Positions 26,113 to 37,200 of a stretch of 64,000 nucleotides of DNA are shown piece after piece. The DNA lies in the NCBI GenBank assembly GCA_964518215.1, contig CAZFFP010000003.1, positions 26,922-90,921 on the forward strand, written 5' to 3'. The notes beneath the pieces are model-generated. The model had not been told where the DNA came from and did no database searches. It worked only from the letters and a program-made list of their open reading frames with translations. Each line of letters starts with the position of its first letter. The stretch's first letter is position 1. The translations under genes and the position numbers were made by a program. Origin of the DNA: CAYSGX01 sp964518215 (lineage in GTDB: Bacteria; Bacteroidota; Bacteroidia; Chitinophagales; CAIOSU01).

Positions 26113-27750
26113 ATGGCAAAATTGATTAAATACGACAGCGAAGCCCGCGAAGCCCTCAAAAAAGGCGTTGACGCTTTGGCTGATGCGGTAAAAGTTACCC
26201 TTGGTCCAAAAGGACGCAATGTGGTTATCGAAAAAAAATTCGGTGCACCCGCAGTTACTAAAGACGGTGTTACCGTAGCAAAAGAAATCGAATTGGAAGA
26301 CGCTACCGAAAACATGGGCGCGCAAATGGTGAAAGAAGTAGCCTCTAAAACTGCCGATGCAGCCGGTGACGGAACTACCACAGCAACTGTTTTAGCTCAG
26401 GCTATCATTACTGCCGGTTTGAAAAGCGTAGCCGCAGGCGCTCACCTGATTGATTTGAAAAAAGGTATTGACAAAGCCGTTGACGCGGTGGTTGAAAACC
26501 TTAAAGCTCAATCGGTAAATGTTGGAAACGACAACGAAAAAATTCGTCAGGTAGCTACCGTTTCTGCCAACAACGATGCACAAATCGGAAAGTTGATTGC
26601 AGATGCCATGAAAAAAGTAGGCAAAGAAGGCGTGATTACTGTTGAAGAAGCCAAAGGAACCGAAACTTACAGCGATGTAGTAGAAGGTATGCAATTCGAC
26701 AGAGGTTATTTGTCGCCTTACTTTGTTACCAATACCGAAAAAATGAACGCTGAATTAGAAAGCGCTTACATTTTGATTTACGACAAAAAAATCAGCAGCA
26801 TGAAAGACCTGTTGCCGATTTTAGAAAAAACCGCACAAAGCGGCAAGCCTTTGTTAATCATTTCTGAAGAAGTGGAAGGCGAAGCATTGGCAACTTTGGT
26901 GGTGAACAAAATTCGCGGCACTATTAAAGTAGCTGCTGTGAAAGCTCCCGGATTTGGCGACCGAAGAAAAGAAATGTTGGAGGACATCGCTATTCTTACC
27001 GGTGGCACCGTGATTTCTGAAGAAAGAGGTTACAATCTTGAAAATGCCGATTTGACTTTCTTGGGCAAAGCTCAAAAAGTCACCCTCGACAAAGACAATA
27101 CTACTATCGTAGGTGGCTCAGGCAAGAAAGCCGACATTCAGGCTCGTGTCAACCAAATCAAAGCACAAATCGAAAATACCACTTCTGATTACGACCGTGA
27201 AAAATTACAAGAGCGTTTGGCTAAATTGAGCGGTGGCGTTGCAGTATTATACATTGGTGCTCCTACCGAAGTGGAAATGAAAGAGAAAAAAGACCGTGTA
27301 GACGATGCTTTGCACGCTACCCGTGCTGCTGTTGAAGAAGGTATCGTTCCCGGTGGCGGCACTGCTTTGGTGCGTGCTATCGAGTCGTTGAAAAAAGTGA
27401 AACCTTCTAACGATGACGAGCGTGCCGGTATTGATATTGTGAAACGTGCCATCGAAGAGCCTTTGCGTCAAATCTGTGCCAATGCAGGTGTAGAAGGCTC
27501 TGTAATTTTGAATAAAGTTTTAGAAGGCAAAGGTGATTATGGCTACAATGCCCGCACCGAAGTTTATGAAAACCTCTTCAAAAGCGGTGTTATTGATCCT
27601 ACAAAAGTTACCCGTATTGCCTTGGAAAACGCAGCCTCTATCGCAGGTATGTTGTTAACGACCGAATGTTTAATCGTTGACAAACCTGAAGAAAAAGGTG
27701 GAGCAGCTATGCCTCAAATGCCAGGTGGCGGAATGGGCGGCATGTATTAA
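26113..27750 (+). CDS. groEL: Chaperonin GroEL (60 kDa)
   Basis: This ATP-driven folding chamber is 545 residues, the standard length. The ATP-binding motifs VTLGPKGRNVV and GDGTTTATVLAQ are intact, the apical-domain segment VKAPGFGDRRKEML is present, and the C-terminus ends in the Gly-Met tail PQMPGGGMGGMY. It is coupled to groES. The context gives no sign of a second copy or a specialised form. Confidence 0.98.
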   Translation: MAKLIKYDSEAREALKKGVDALADAVKVTLGPKGRNVVIEKKFGAPAVTKDGVTVAKEIELEDATENMGAQMVKEVASKTADAAGDGTTTATVLAQAIITAGLKSVAAGAHLIDLKKGIDKAVDAVVENLKAQSVNVGNDNEKIRQVATVSANNDAQIGKLIADAMKKVGKEGVITVEEAKGTETYSDVVEGMQFDRGYLSPYFVTNTEKMNAELESAYILIYDKKISSMKDLLPILEKTAQSGKPLLIISEEVEGEALATLVVNKIRGTIKVAAVKAPGFGDRRKEMLEDIAILTGGTVISEERGYNLENADLTFLGKAQKVTLDKDNTTIVGGSGKKADIQARVNQIKAQIENTTSDYDREKLQERLAKLSGGVAVLYIGAPTEVEMKEKKDRVDDALHATRAAVEEGIVPGGGTALVRAIESLKKVKPSNDDERAGIDIVKRAIEEPLRQICANAGVEGSVILNKVLEGKGDYGYNARTEVYENLFKSGVIDPTKVTRIALENAASIAGMLLTTECLIVDKPEEKGGAAMPQMPGGGMGGMY

Positions 27751-27774
27751 TCTGCCTTTTCAACAATTCTATAT

Positions 27775-27808
27775 AAAACCCCCAATCGGATTCCGGTTGG
27801 GGGTTTTT
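27775..27808 (+). terminator. Rho-independent terminator of groESL
   Basis: AAAACCCCCAATCGG pairs with CCGGTTGGGGGTTTT around a three-base loop, with one G-T pair, and ends in a T run. It sits 25 bases after the groEL stop. Confidence 0.88.
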
Positions 27809-27915
27809 AATTCTACTCAATGAGATGAAAAGGCTACTTTAAAAAATATTTTTCAACCATAAATAAAGTATTGGCAGTAATTTGATAGATTTGAAATTGA
27901 TACAACCAAATAAGT

Positions 27916-29121
27916 ATGAAAACTAAAATTTTCTTCTTTTTATTACTGATTTTTTCAGCATTCTATAACTTATCGGCACAAGACAATGTAGGCATAGGCA
28001 CACTAACGCCTCATGCTTCGTCTATACTTGAGTTAAATGCTGTTGACAAGGGAATTCTAATAACACGCATGGACTCCACACAGCGAAATGCCATTGTGAA
28101 TCCTGCCAGAGGCTTGTTGGTATATGATACCGATTATGATAACTTCTGGTATTTTGACGGAACCATTTGGGTAATGGCAATTGGGCAGCAAGGACCTCCC
28201 GGACCGCAAGGTCCACAAGGTATTCAAGGCATTGCCGGGCAACAAGGACCTCCCGGTGCAGCCGGAGCTACGGGCGCACAAGGACCACAAGGTGACCCCG
28301 GACCACAAGGACTACAAGGCATTCAGGGTTTAACAGGACCTGCCGGACCTCAGGGGCCACAAGGAATACAAGGTATTCCCGGACCTGCGGGTGCAACAGG
28401 ACCAGCCGGACCACAAGGTCCGCAAGGAGACCCCGGACCTCAAGGACCTGCCGGTTCAGGTAGCGGCTTAACTCCGGGAGCTCAATATTATTCAAGCGGC
28501 AGAGAGGTTTTTGTTTCTTCAACCGCTGCAGGAACTCCCCCCACCGGCACATCATTTAATTGGGTAGTTCCTGCCGGGGTTACTCAAATCAGAGTGCAAT
28601 TAGCAGGCGGTGGAGGCGGTGGTGGATACAACACTTCCAATGGCGAAACCAGTGGTTCTTGTGGCGGTTTTGTTATAGGAGAATTGGGTGTTACGCCCGG
28701 TGAAACAATTACGGTGTATGCCGGAGCAGGAGGAACAGGTTATAGTAGCGGCACTAATTTCGGAAGAGGAGGCACAGGCTCTTATATTGCCCGTAGCGCC
28801 ACTGTTCTTGCCGGTGCAGGCGGTGGTGGTGGCGGAGCATCCAATGGTTCTACAGATGGATTTGGTGGAGGTTTATTATTCGGGCTGAATCTCAATGGCG
28901 GCAATGGAACATCTTCTGCCGGAGGTAGCAGCGGGAATAATTATGTTGCTTATTTATGGAATTCTCAGGCATATATTGGCAAAAGAACAGTTGCCGCAGC
29001 TATTAATATTTCGGGTGTTTCAGCACAATACTTTACAGCACTTTATAATGCAGGAACTAACTATGGTTTTGGCGGACGATTTGGTAATGGGGTAAGAGGC
29101 GTGGTGATTATTGAGTGGTAA
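27916..29121 (+). CDS. Secreted collagen-like, glycine-rich surface protein
   Basis: This 401-residue exported protein has a signal peptide (1-21, ending NLSAQ). Next comes the N-terminal module common in Bacteroidota surface proteins (VGIGTLTP, LEL, KGILITRM, QRNAI, GLLVYDT; residues 25-85). Residues 90-180 form about 31 unbroken Gly-X-Y triplets rich in Pro and Gln, a collagen-like triple-helix segment. From about 215 the sequence is glycine-rich (runs of five or six Gly) and ends GVVIIEW, as in trimeric phage-tail-like glycine-rich domains. It probably forms trimeric fibres on the cell surface. No T9SS sorting domain is visible, so its anchoring is unclear. TAGATTTG at 27886-27893 is a possible -7 element. 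Confidence 0.85.
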   Translation: MKTKIFFFLLLIFSAFYNLSAQDNVGIGTLTPHASSILELNAVDKGILITRMDSTQRNAIVNPARGLLVYDTDYDNFWYFDGTIWVMAIGQQGPPGPQGPQGIQGIAGQQGPPGAAGATGAQGPQGDPGPQGLQGIQGLTGPAGPQGPQGIQGIPGPAGATGPAGPQGPQGDPGPQGPAGSGSGLTPGAQYYSSGREVFVSSTAAGTPPTGTSFNWVVPAGVTQIRVQLAGGGGGGGYNTSNGETSGSCGGFVIGELGVTPGETITVYAGAGGTGYSSGTNFGRGGTGSYIARSATVLAGAGGGGGGASNGSTDGFGGGLLFGLNLNGGNGTSSAGGSSGNNYVAYLWNSQAYIGKRTVAAAINISGVSAQYFTALYNAGTNYGFGGRFGNGVRGVVIIEW

Positions 29122-29161
29122 TTTTATCTTTATTTTTTGATATGCTATCAATGAGTAGCTC

Positions 29162-29872
29162 ATGACCAAATGGCTCTACACAGCGATATTGTATTTACTG
29201 ATATATTTTTTTATTGAGCTTGGTTTCTACTTATCTTATTGCTTTAATTGGCTGAGTAAGGTTGAGTTTTTTGAAGCCATTAACCAGCCTAACAATGAAT
29301 ATGATCCGGTGAGAGGTTTTCGATTTTTGCTCGGAAATTCTAGGACGATTTTGGCAATTAAAAATCAAATTGAATTTGATAACTCATTTCATATAAACAA
29401 TAAAGGCATACCTACAGATATAGATTATTCAGAAAGCAAAAATGATTCAACAGTATTCAGGTATTTAGTTTTTGGCGATTCCTTTACACAAGGATATTTT
29501 CTCTCAGAAAATTGGCCACAAAAGGCACAAAAGGAATCGAATGCAAATAATATCAATGTTCAGCATTACAATTTTTCATTTGATGGAGGAGGTATATGTA
29601 ACTGGCAAAATGTATATTTCAATGAGTGCATACTCAGTTATGTTTGTGATGGAATAATTTTAGCTTCTTTTGGCGATGATTTGAATCGTGATTTCTGGGT
29701 GATGAATCCCGATTATGAAAATAATCAAATGTGTACGGCTTTTATTCCCTATGTGCCGTTTACCTTTTATGATGTTTCGGGGGTGTTCAATTTGCCTTGT
29801 GGAGAACCTCTTTACAAACAGAATTACGAAATAGATAGCATTTATAAAGCATTAAGTAATGACGAATTCTAA
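29162..29872 (+). CDS. SGNH/GDSL-type hydrolase-like membrane protein, apparently truncated
   Basis: This 236-residue protein has one N-terminal membrane helix (about 5-27) and a GDSL-type block VFGDSFTQGY near residues 104-113, as in SGNH hydrolases and acyltransferase-associated domains. A possible second-block Gly-Asn equivalent is unclear, and the C-terminal DxxH block expected after about 300 residues is missing. The frame stops 14 bases inside the start of comF. It could be a gene truncated by deletion or a short family variant. An enzymatic role is doubtful without the catalytic His. It lies 40 bases after the collagen-like gene. Confidence 0.55.
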   Translation: MTKWLYTAILYLLIYFFIELGFYLSYCFNWLSKVEFFEAINQPNNEYDPVRGFRFLLGNSRTILAIKNQIEFDNSFHINNKGIPTDIDYSESKNDSTVFRYLVFGDSFTQGYFLSENWPQKAQKESNANNINVQHYNFSFDGGGICNWQNVYFNECILSYVCDGIILASFGDDLNRDFWVMNPDYENNQMCTAFIPYVPFTFYDVSGVFNLPCGEPLYKQNYEIDSIYKALSNDEF

Positions 29873-30569
29873 TTATTTCCTATTCGACTTTATTAAAAGT
29901 TTTGCCGCGCTGCTCTTTCCAAATATTTGCCTTTCCTGTGGCGGACAATTGTCTGCCAATGAAAATGTGTTGTGTGTTTTGTGCGAATATTCCTTACCTA
30001 AAACTAATTTTCACAAATATCCCGACAACCCCATAGCTAAAAAGTTCTGGGGCAGATTACCATTGCAAAATGCCACTTCACTCTTTTATTTCGACAAAGG
30101 AAATAAAGTGCAACACCTGATGCACCAGTTTAAATACCGGAACAAAAAAGAAATTGGAAACAAACTTGGATTGATGCTCGGAACAGACCTTCTGAAAGCG
30201 GAACAATATCTCGATATCGCTTGTGTTTTGCCGGTTCCGTTGCATGAGAAAAAGCAGAGAATTCGCGGTTACAATCAATCTGAATATTTTGCAGCAGGAA
30301 TTGCCGAAGGAATGAATGTGCGATACGACACAAGCATACTTCATCGTTTGTTGCACACCGAGACTCAAACCGGTAAAAACCGCTTAGAAAGATGGGAAAA
30401 TGTAAAAGATGCTTTTTTCATTCAAAATGGAGAAAAAATAGAAAACTCGCATGTGCTTTTAGTGGACGATGTTTTAACCACCGGAGCCACACTTGAAGCG
30501 TGTGCTCAACACCTGCTCGAAATAAGAGGAATCAAACTGAGCGTAGCAACCATAGCTTTTGCACATTAG
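29859..30569 (+). CDS. comF: ComF family protein (phosphoribosyltransferase-like)
   Basis: This 236-residue protein is related to ComF of DNA uptake and GntX. An N-terminal zinc finger is formed by C24, C27, C39 and C42. The C-terminal phosphoribosyltransferase domain carries the PRPP loop LVDDVLTTGAT (about 201-211) and the typical RGYNQS segment. ComF is needed for natural transformation in several bacteria; that role here is inference. Its start overlaps the SGNH-type gene by 14 bases. Confidence 0.9.
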   Translation: MTNSNYFLFDFIKSFAALLFPNICLSCGGQLSANENVLCVLCEYSLPKTNFHKYPDNPIAKKFWGRLPLQNATSLFYFDKGNKVQHLMHQFKYRNKKEIGNKLGLMLGTDLLKAEQYLDIACVLPVPLHEKKQRIRGYNQSEYFAAGIAEGMNVRYDTSILHRLLHTETQTGKNRLERWENVKDAFFIQNGEKIENSHVLLVDDVLTTGATLEACAQHLLEIRGIKLSVATIAFAH

Positions 30570-30636
30570 ATTGTTTTATAAGGCATCATATTCACTTGCT
30601 TTCGGCTATAATTATCACTACCTTAACATGCTGATT

Positions 30637-30660
30637 TAAAGGGTTTTCAAACCTTTTTTA
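30637..30660 (+). terminator. Weak terminator-like hairpin after comF
   Basis: AAAGGGTTTTCAAACCTTTTTT folds into a short stem with a T tail about 70 bases after the comF stop. The stem is weak, so readthrough into the next operon is possible. Confidence 0.35.
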
Positions 30661-30685
30661 CCTCAGATTATGTTAAAAAAACTGC

Positions 30686-31213
30686 ATGAAGAATTATTAC
30701 ACTCCGGTATTGCTTAAAACTGCTGCGCTTTTATTGTTTTTTGTGTGCTCATCGCCTGTTTTTTCGCAGCAAAAAAATCTACACACCGGTAAAATTGAAA
30801 ATAAAAAATTCAGTCCTCTGTATTTCGAAGTTCTGAGCGTTGAAAAAAGCCGTTTTCCAAATATCTATAAGCATATTGATAACCCTGAAAAAGTGGCTGA
30901 GTATGAAGTGAAAGTAAAATCTTGGTTTGAAAAAAATGCCGAAGCCATCGAATCTATCATCGCCAAACGTATGCAGATAACCCGTTTCACTTCGGAAGAA
31001 ATTAACGAGTTGGACGAACAGAAGGGCGAACTAATTATGAACCGACTACGGCTGCTCGAACCCGCTTTGCTTTTTCAAAAAGAATATTTCAATAATCATC
31101 AGTTGCTGACTCAATTGCAGAAAGAAAAAAGTTTTCCTGAAGAAAATCTGATTCCGCAAGTGTTGATTCTGTTTATTTCAGAAAAAGATTTTAAAAAAAT
31201 AATAGCTGATTAA
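30686..31213 (+). CDS. Secreted helical protein of unknown function, upstream of the giant adhesin
   Basis: I do not recognise this 175-residue protein. A signal peptide is clear (about 1-27, ending SSPVFSQQ), and the mature part is predominantly charged helix, with no Cys after the signal. Its stop lies only four bases before the adhesin start, so the two are almost certainly co-transcribed and possibly translationally coupled. A periplasmic helper for the adhesin is a reasonable guess but rests on position only. It is not a PorP/SprF-type outer-membrane protein, the usual partner of such adhesins. Confidence 0.72.
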   Translation: MKNYYTPVLLKTAALLLFFVCSSPVFSQQKNLHTGKIENKKFSPLYFEVLSVEKSRFPNIYKHIDNPEKVAEYEVKVKSWFEKNAEAIESIIAKRMQITRFTSEEINELDEQKGELIMNRLRLLEPALLFQKEYFNNHQLLTQLQKEKSFPEENLIPQVLILFISEKDFKKIIAD

Positions 31214-31217
31214 GAGC

Positions 31218-34200
31218 ATGGTTGCGGTAAAAAAAATATTACTTCTTTTGGTTTCAGCTTTCGTGGTTGTTTATGCCGGTGCACAGAATTATAATCACCC
31301 TACTACAGGCATTCAGAGTTCTTATGTCGGTGCATGTATGGTAAATAACTGTTCGGGTAATTATTACGATGACGGAGGACCATCTTCTAATTACTCTAAC
31401 AATGTCAATAATATTTACCGGACATTTTGTTCTAACGCACCGGGGCAGTGTATCAGACTCACTTTCTCCTCTTTCGATGTTGAATCGTTTGTCGGTTTTT
31501 GTGTAGACGAACTTTTTATTCTTGATGGACCGACACAAAACAGTCCACTTATTTGGCGAGGCTGCGGAACCTCGTTGCCTCCGGTAATTACCGCCAACAA
31601 TCCGAGCGGATGTATTACTGTAAGATTTTTTTCTGATAATAATACCAGAAGACCCGGATGGGCTTCGGCAATTTCCTGCGTGCCTTGTTCCACAGACCCT
31701 GCCGGTGCCGATGGCGGACCCGATGAAGGGTTGAATAACGATTGTGCGTATGCGGAATATGTTTGCAATAACGTTAACTCATTTACTGCCAACAGTCAGG
31801 GACCCGGATTGAATGCCGATGTCTGTATCTCGGGTTGTGCCCTTAGTGAAAACTATTCCAATTGGTATATACTCAATGTAACTTCAGGAGGCACTTTAGG
31901 CATGACTATTACACCCACGCCCAACAATGCCGATTATGATTTTGCGTTGTATGGTCCCGTTACAGGCGGATGTGGAAATTTAGGTAGCCCTATCAGGTGC
32001 TCCTATGCCGCCAATACCGGTCCTACTGGAATGAATTTCACAGCGCTTGATGCCTCAGAAGATGTTAATGGAGATGGGTGGGTTAGCGCTCCTACGGTTA
32101 CTCCGGGAATTTATTATTTAATGATAAACGAATGGGAACATGTTCCCGGTGCTTCTTTCACTTTAAGTTGGAGCGGCACGGCAGTTATCGGACTTCCGGA
32201 GCCTGTGATAGCATACGACCCTGCCTGTACCAATAGCCCCTTGCGGTTGTATGCACCAGGAGTATATGGTGCCACTTTCAATTGGACAGGTCCGGGCGGT
32301 TGGACTTCTACAGACCCCAATCCGGTAAGAAATCCTGCCGTAGCCGGTACTTATACTATGAATTATACGGTAAATGGCTGTACTAGTGCTACTGCAAGCG
32401 TTAGTATTTCTTTGGGCGACCCACCAACTATAAATACAAATGTACTTGCTGCTACACTTTGTCCGGGGCAAAATATTTTCATAAATGCAAGTGGGGGAGT
32501 ATCCTACTTATGGAGCAATGGTACTACTGATGCTACAGTAAATGCAAACCCCACAATTACTACAGACTACATTGTTACTGTAACTTCCGGAAATGGGTGT
32601 ACTTCTTCACGCACTATTCCCATTACTGTGTTGGATCCTCCCTCTGCCTCTATTTCGCCTGCAACGGCTGAAATTTGTCAAGGGGATTCTGTTACACTTA
32701 CGGCATCAGGAGGCACATCATATTTTTGGAGCAATGGTCAGGGAGGTCCAAGCATAACAGTAAGCCCTACAAATAACACCACTTATTCCGTTACAGTAAT
32801 AGCTTCTAATTCTTGTTCTGCTGTTCCTACCAGAACGGTAACTGTTAAGCCAAGTCCAACAGCATCTATCAATCCTGCTACACATGCCCTCTGTTTTGGG
32901 CAATCGGTTACGTTAACTGCTTCGGGAGGTGGCACATATAATTGGAGCAATGGAACATCCGCCAATTCTATTACTGTTTCGCCTGCTTCAACCACATTAT
33001 ATAGTGTAACTGTAACCGGCACGAACGGCTGCACAGCCTCAGCAACTTCAACTGTAACAGTAAACCCATTGCCGGTTGCAGCCGTAAGTCCGCCTTTAAC
33101 TGAAATTTGTTTCGGAGAGAGTGTTGCTTTAACAGCATCGGGAGGAGGCTCTTATAGTTGGAGTAATGGAGGGTCAGGAAATACAATTACTGTTTCACCT
33201 TCTATAAATACTCAGTATTCTGTTACTGTAATTAGTTCTTTTGGATGCACCGCATCTGCTGCTTCAACTGTAATTGTTAATCCATTGCCGCTACCATATA
33301 TTGACCCGTTTACCGCATCTGTTTGTGGTGGTGAGTCTATTACTCTAACAGCATATGGAGGAGTTTTTTACGATTGGAGCACTTTCGATGTTGACCAATC
33401 TATAGTTGTTACTCCTTTCATGTCCGAGACGTATACTGTTACAGTAACAGATGCGAACGGCTGCTCGGCTACGACATCTAAGTATGTTGCTTATGCAGAT
33501 GCGCCTTTCGTTTTTATTTCGCCTTCAGAAACGTTCTTATGTCCAGGAGAGAGTGTGATTTTAACTGCTAATGGCGCACAGGATTACGTGTGGAGTTCGG
33601 GCGAGAATGGTCCGAGTATCGTTGATTATCCTGTGGAAAGTACTACATATTCGGTTACTGGTACCGATGCTAATGGATGTACTGCCGAAGCAAGCGAAAC
33701 CATTGAGGTAAGCGAGCTCACAAACGCAACCATCAGTCCTAACAATCCTATAATTTGTTCTGCCCAAAATGTTACCTTGACTGCTTCGGGAGGCGTTTTT
33801 TACCAGTGGAATACCGGTGCTTTCGGTGAGTCGTTGACAGCTTTTATATTTGCTACAACAACATATACAGTAACTGTATATGATGCGCAAAACTGTACTG
33901 TATCATTATCAGAAACTGTTACCGTAGAAAATCCGCCAACGGCTACCATATCGCCTGCAACCGCTACTGTTTGTAACGGGCAAAGTGTAACGCTGACTGC
34001 TTCAGGAGGTGTTTCTTATGTTTGGAATACAGGAGCGACAACGGCTGATATAACCGTAACACCTGCTTCGCCCACAACATACACCGTTATTGTAACCAGT
34101 GCAGCAGGATGTACGGCTACCGCTTCACGCACCGTGAATATCAGCGGCTCTATCAGCGCTTCGGTTACTCCTGCTGCTCCTACAATATGCCCAGGCAATT

Positions 34201-37200
34201 CGGTTACACTCACCGCATCGGGTGGCAATACTTATGTATGGAGCACAGGAGCCAATACTGCCGCCATTAATGTAAGTCCTCCTGCTACTACAACATACAC
34301 AGTAACAGTTACCAATACTGCCGGCTGCACAGTTGCTGTTTCTGCTACCGTAACCGTGAATAATATTCCGGTGGCAAATATCAGCCCCGCAAATCCTGCT
34401 ATTTGTGTGGGCGAAAGTGTAACCCTGACCGCTTCGGGTGGCACCAATTACGTATGGAGCAATAGTGTCAATACTGCCGCCAATACTGTTTCACCGGTAA
34501 CCACCACCACCTATACCGTTACCGTTAGTGATGCTGCGGGATGTTCTGCCATTGCTTCTGAAACCGTTACCGTGAATACTTCTCCAATGGCTGCCATAAC
34601 ACCGTCTGCTCCCGCTATTTGTTTGGGAGCAAGCGTAACACTAACTGCTTCGGGCGGCACTTCTTATATGTGGAGCGGAGGGGAAAACAGTGCTTCCATA
34701 ACTGTCAATCCAGCGGTTAATACCACTTATTCAGTTACTGTTTCGGGCGGAGCTAATTGCACGGCAAATGCTTCTTTAACCGTTATCGTAAATACACCTC
34801 CAACTGCAAGTATTGCGCCTGCTACTGCTGCGCTTTGTTCGGGTGAAAACATTACGCTTGCGGCTTCGGGTGGTGCTTCTTATGTCTGGAACACCGGAGA
34901 TAATACCGCTCAGATTACCGTTTCGCCAACTACCAATACTACTTACAATGTTATCGTAACTGATGTCAACGGATGCACCGCAACCGCTTCAAGAACTGTT
35001 ACCGTAAACAATGCCCCAACTACAAGTATATCTCCCGCTACTGCTGAAATTTGTTCCGGTGGAAGTATTACACTTACAGCATCGGGTGGTGTTTCTTATG
35101 TTTGGAATACCGGAGGTAATACCGCTCAGATTACCGTTTCGCCTACAAGCAACACAACTTATAATGTGATTGTAACCGATGCCAATGGATGCACTGCCAC
35201 AACTTCGAGAACTGTTGTTGTTAATGCACTTCCAACAGCAAGTATTGCTCCTACCAATCCGGGAATTTGTTTGGGAGAAAGTGTAACGCTTACCGCTTCG
35301 GGAGGTGTGAGTTATTCATGGAATACCGGAGATAATACAGCGCAAATAACGGTTTCGCCTGCCTCTAATACTACTTATATTGTTATTGTAATCGATGCCA
35401 ACGGTTGCACGGCTATTGCTTCTGAAACGGTAACCGTCAATACTCAACCTGTAGCGGCTATTACTCCTGCATCACCCGCTATCTGTGCCGGTGAAAGTGT
35501 AACTCTGACTGCTTCGGGGGGCACCACTTATTTGTGGAGTGGCGGTGAAAATACTGCTGCCATTAGCGTTAGTCCGGTTTCAAATACTACTTATTCTGTT
35601 ACGGTTTTCAATGGCTCTAATTGTTCTGCCGATGCATCGGTATCTGTTACCGTAAATAATGCACCGACTGCAAACATATCTCCCGCTACTGCTGAAATTT
35701 GTTCCGGTGGAAGTATTACGCTTACCGCATCGGGTGGCGTTTCTTATGCCTGGAATACAGGAGATAATACCGCTCAGATTACCGTTTCGCCTACAAGCAA
35801 CACCACTTATAGTGTGATTGTAACCGATGCCAATGGATGCACTGCCACAACTTCGAGAACTGTTACCGTAAATGCACTTCCAACGGCAAGTATTGCTCCT
35901 GCCAATCCGGGAATTTGTGTGGGAGAAAGTGTAACGCTTACCGCTTCTGGAGGTGTGAGTTATTCATGGAATACCGGAGATAATACAGCGCAAATAACGG
36001 TTTCGCCTGCCTCTAATACTACTTATATTGTTATTGTAATCGATGCCAACGGTTGCACGGCTATTGCTTCTGAAACGGTAACCGTCAATACTCAACCTGT
36101 AGCGGCTATTACTCCTGCATCACCCGCTATCTGTGCCGGTGAAAGTGTAACTCTGACTGCTTCGGGGGGCACCACTTATTTGTGGAGTGGCGGTGAAAAT
36201 ACTGCTGCCATTAGCGTTAGTCCGGTTTCAAATACTACTTATTCTGTTACGGTTTTCAATGGCTCTAATTGTTCTGCCGATGCATCGGTATCTGTTACCG
36301 TAAATAATGCACCGACTGCAAACATATCTCCCGCTACTGCTGAAATTTGTTCCGGTGGAAGTATTACGCTTACCGCATCGGGTGGCGTTTCTTATGCCTG
36401 GAATACAGGAGATAATACCGCTCAGATTACCGTTTCGCCTACAAGCAACACCACTTATAATGTGATTTTAACCGATGCCAATGGATGCACTGCCACAACT
36501 TCGAGAACCGTTACCGTAAATACACTTCCAACGGCAAGTATTGCTCCTGCCAATCCGGTAATTTGCGTGGGAGAAAGTGTAACACTGACCGCTTCGGGAG
36601 GTGTGAGCTATTCATGGAATACCGGAGATAACACAGCGCAAATAACAGTTTCGCCTGTCTCTAATACTACTTACGATGTTATTGTAACCAATGCCAACGG
36701 ATGCACGGCTACTGCTTCTGAAACGGTAACCGTTAATACTCAACCTGTAGCGGCTATTACTCCTGCATCACCCGCTATTTGTGCCGGTGAAAGTGTAACT
36801 CTGACTGCTTCGGGGGGCACCACTTATTTGTGGAGTGGCGGTGAAAATACTGCTGCTATTTCTGTTTCGCCTGTAAACACGACCACCTACACGGTAACAG
36901 TTACTAATGCCACCGGCTGCTCTGCAACTGTTTCTGAAACAATTACAGTGAATGCGCGCCCTGTTGCGGATATTACACCTGACAACCCATCGGTTTGTAT
37001 TGGGGAAAATTTAACACTTACAGCATTTGGTGGAGTTTCTTACGCTTGGAATACCGGAGATAATACTGAACAAATAACTGTTTCACCTACAAATAACACC
37101 GCTTATGATGTGGTTGTAACCGATGCCAATGGCTGTACTGCTAACGCAACGGAAACCGTAACTGTTATTTCAAATTTAGTGGCTTCGATAACACCTGCCA

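Noticed and set aside
28022..28555. Antisense open frames across the collagen-like gene
   Set aside because: They are shadows of the Gly-X-Y codon pattern; the plus-strand frame has a signal peptide and recognised modules.
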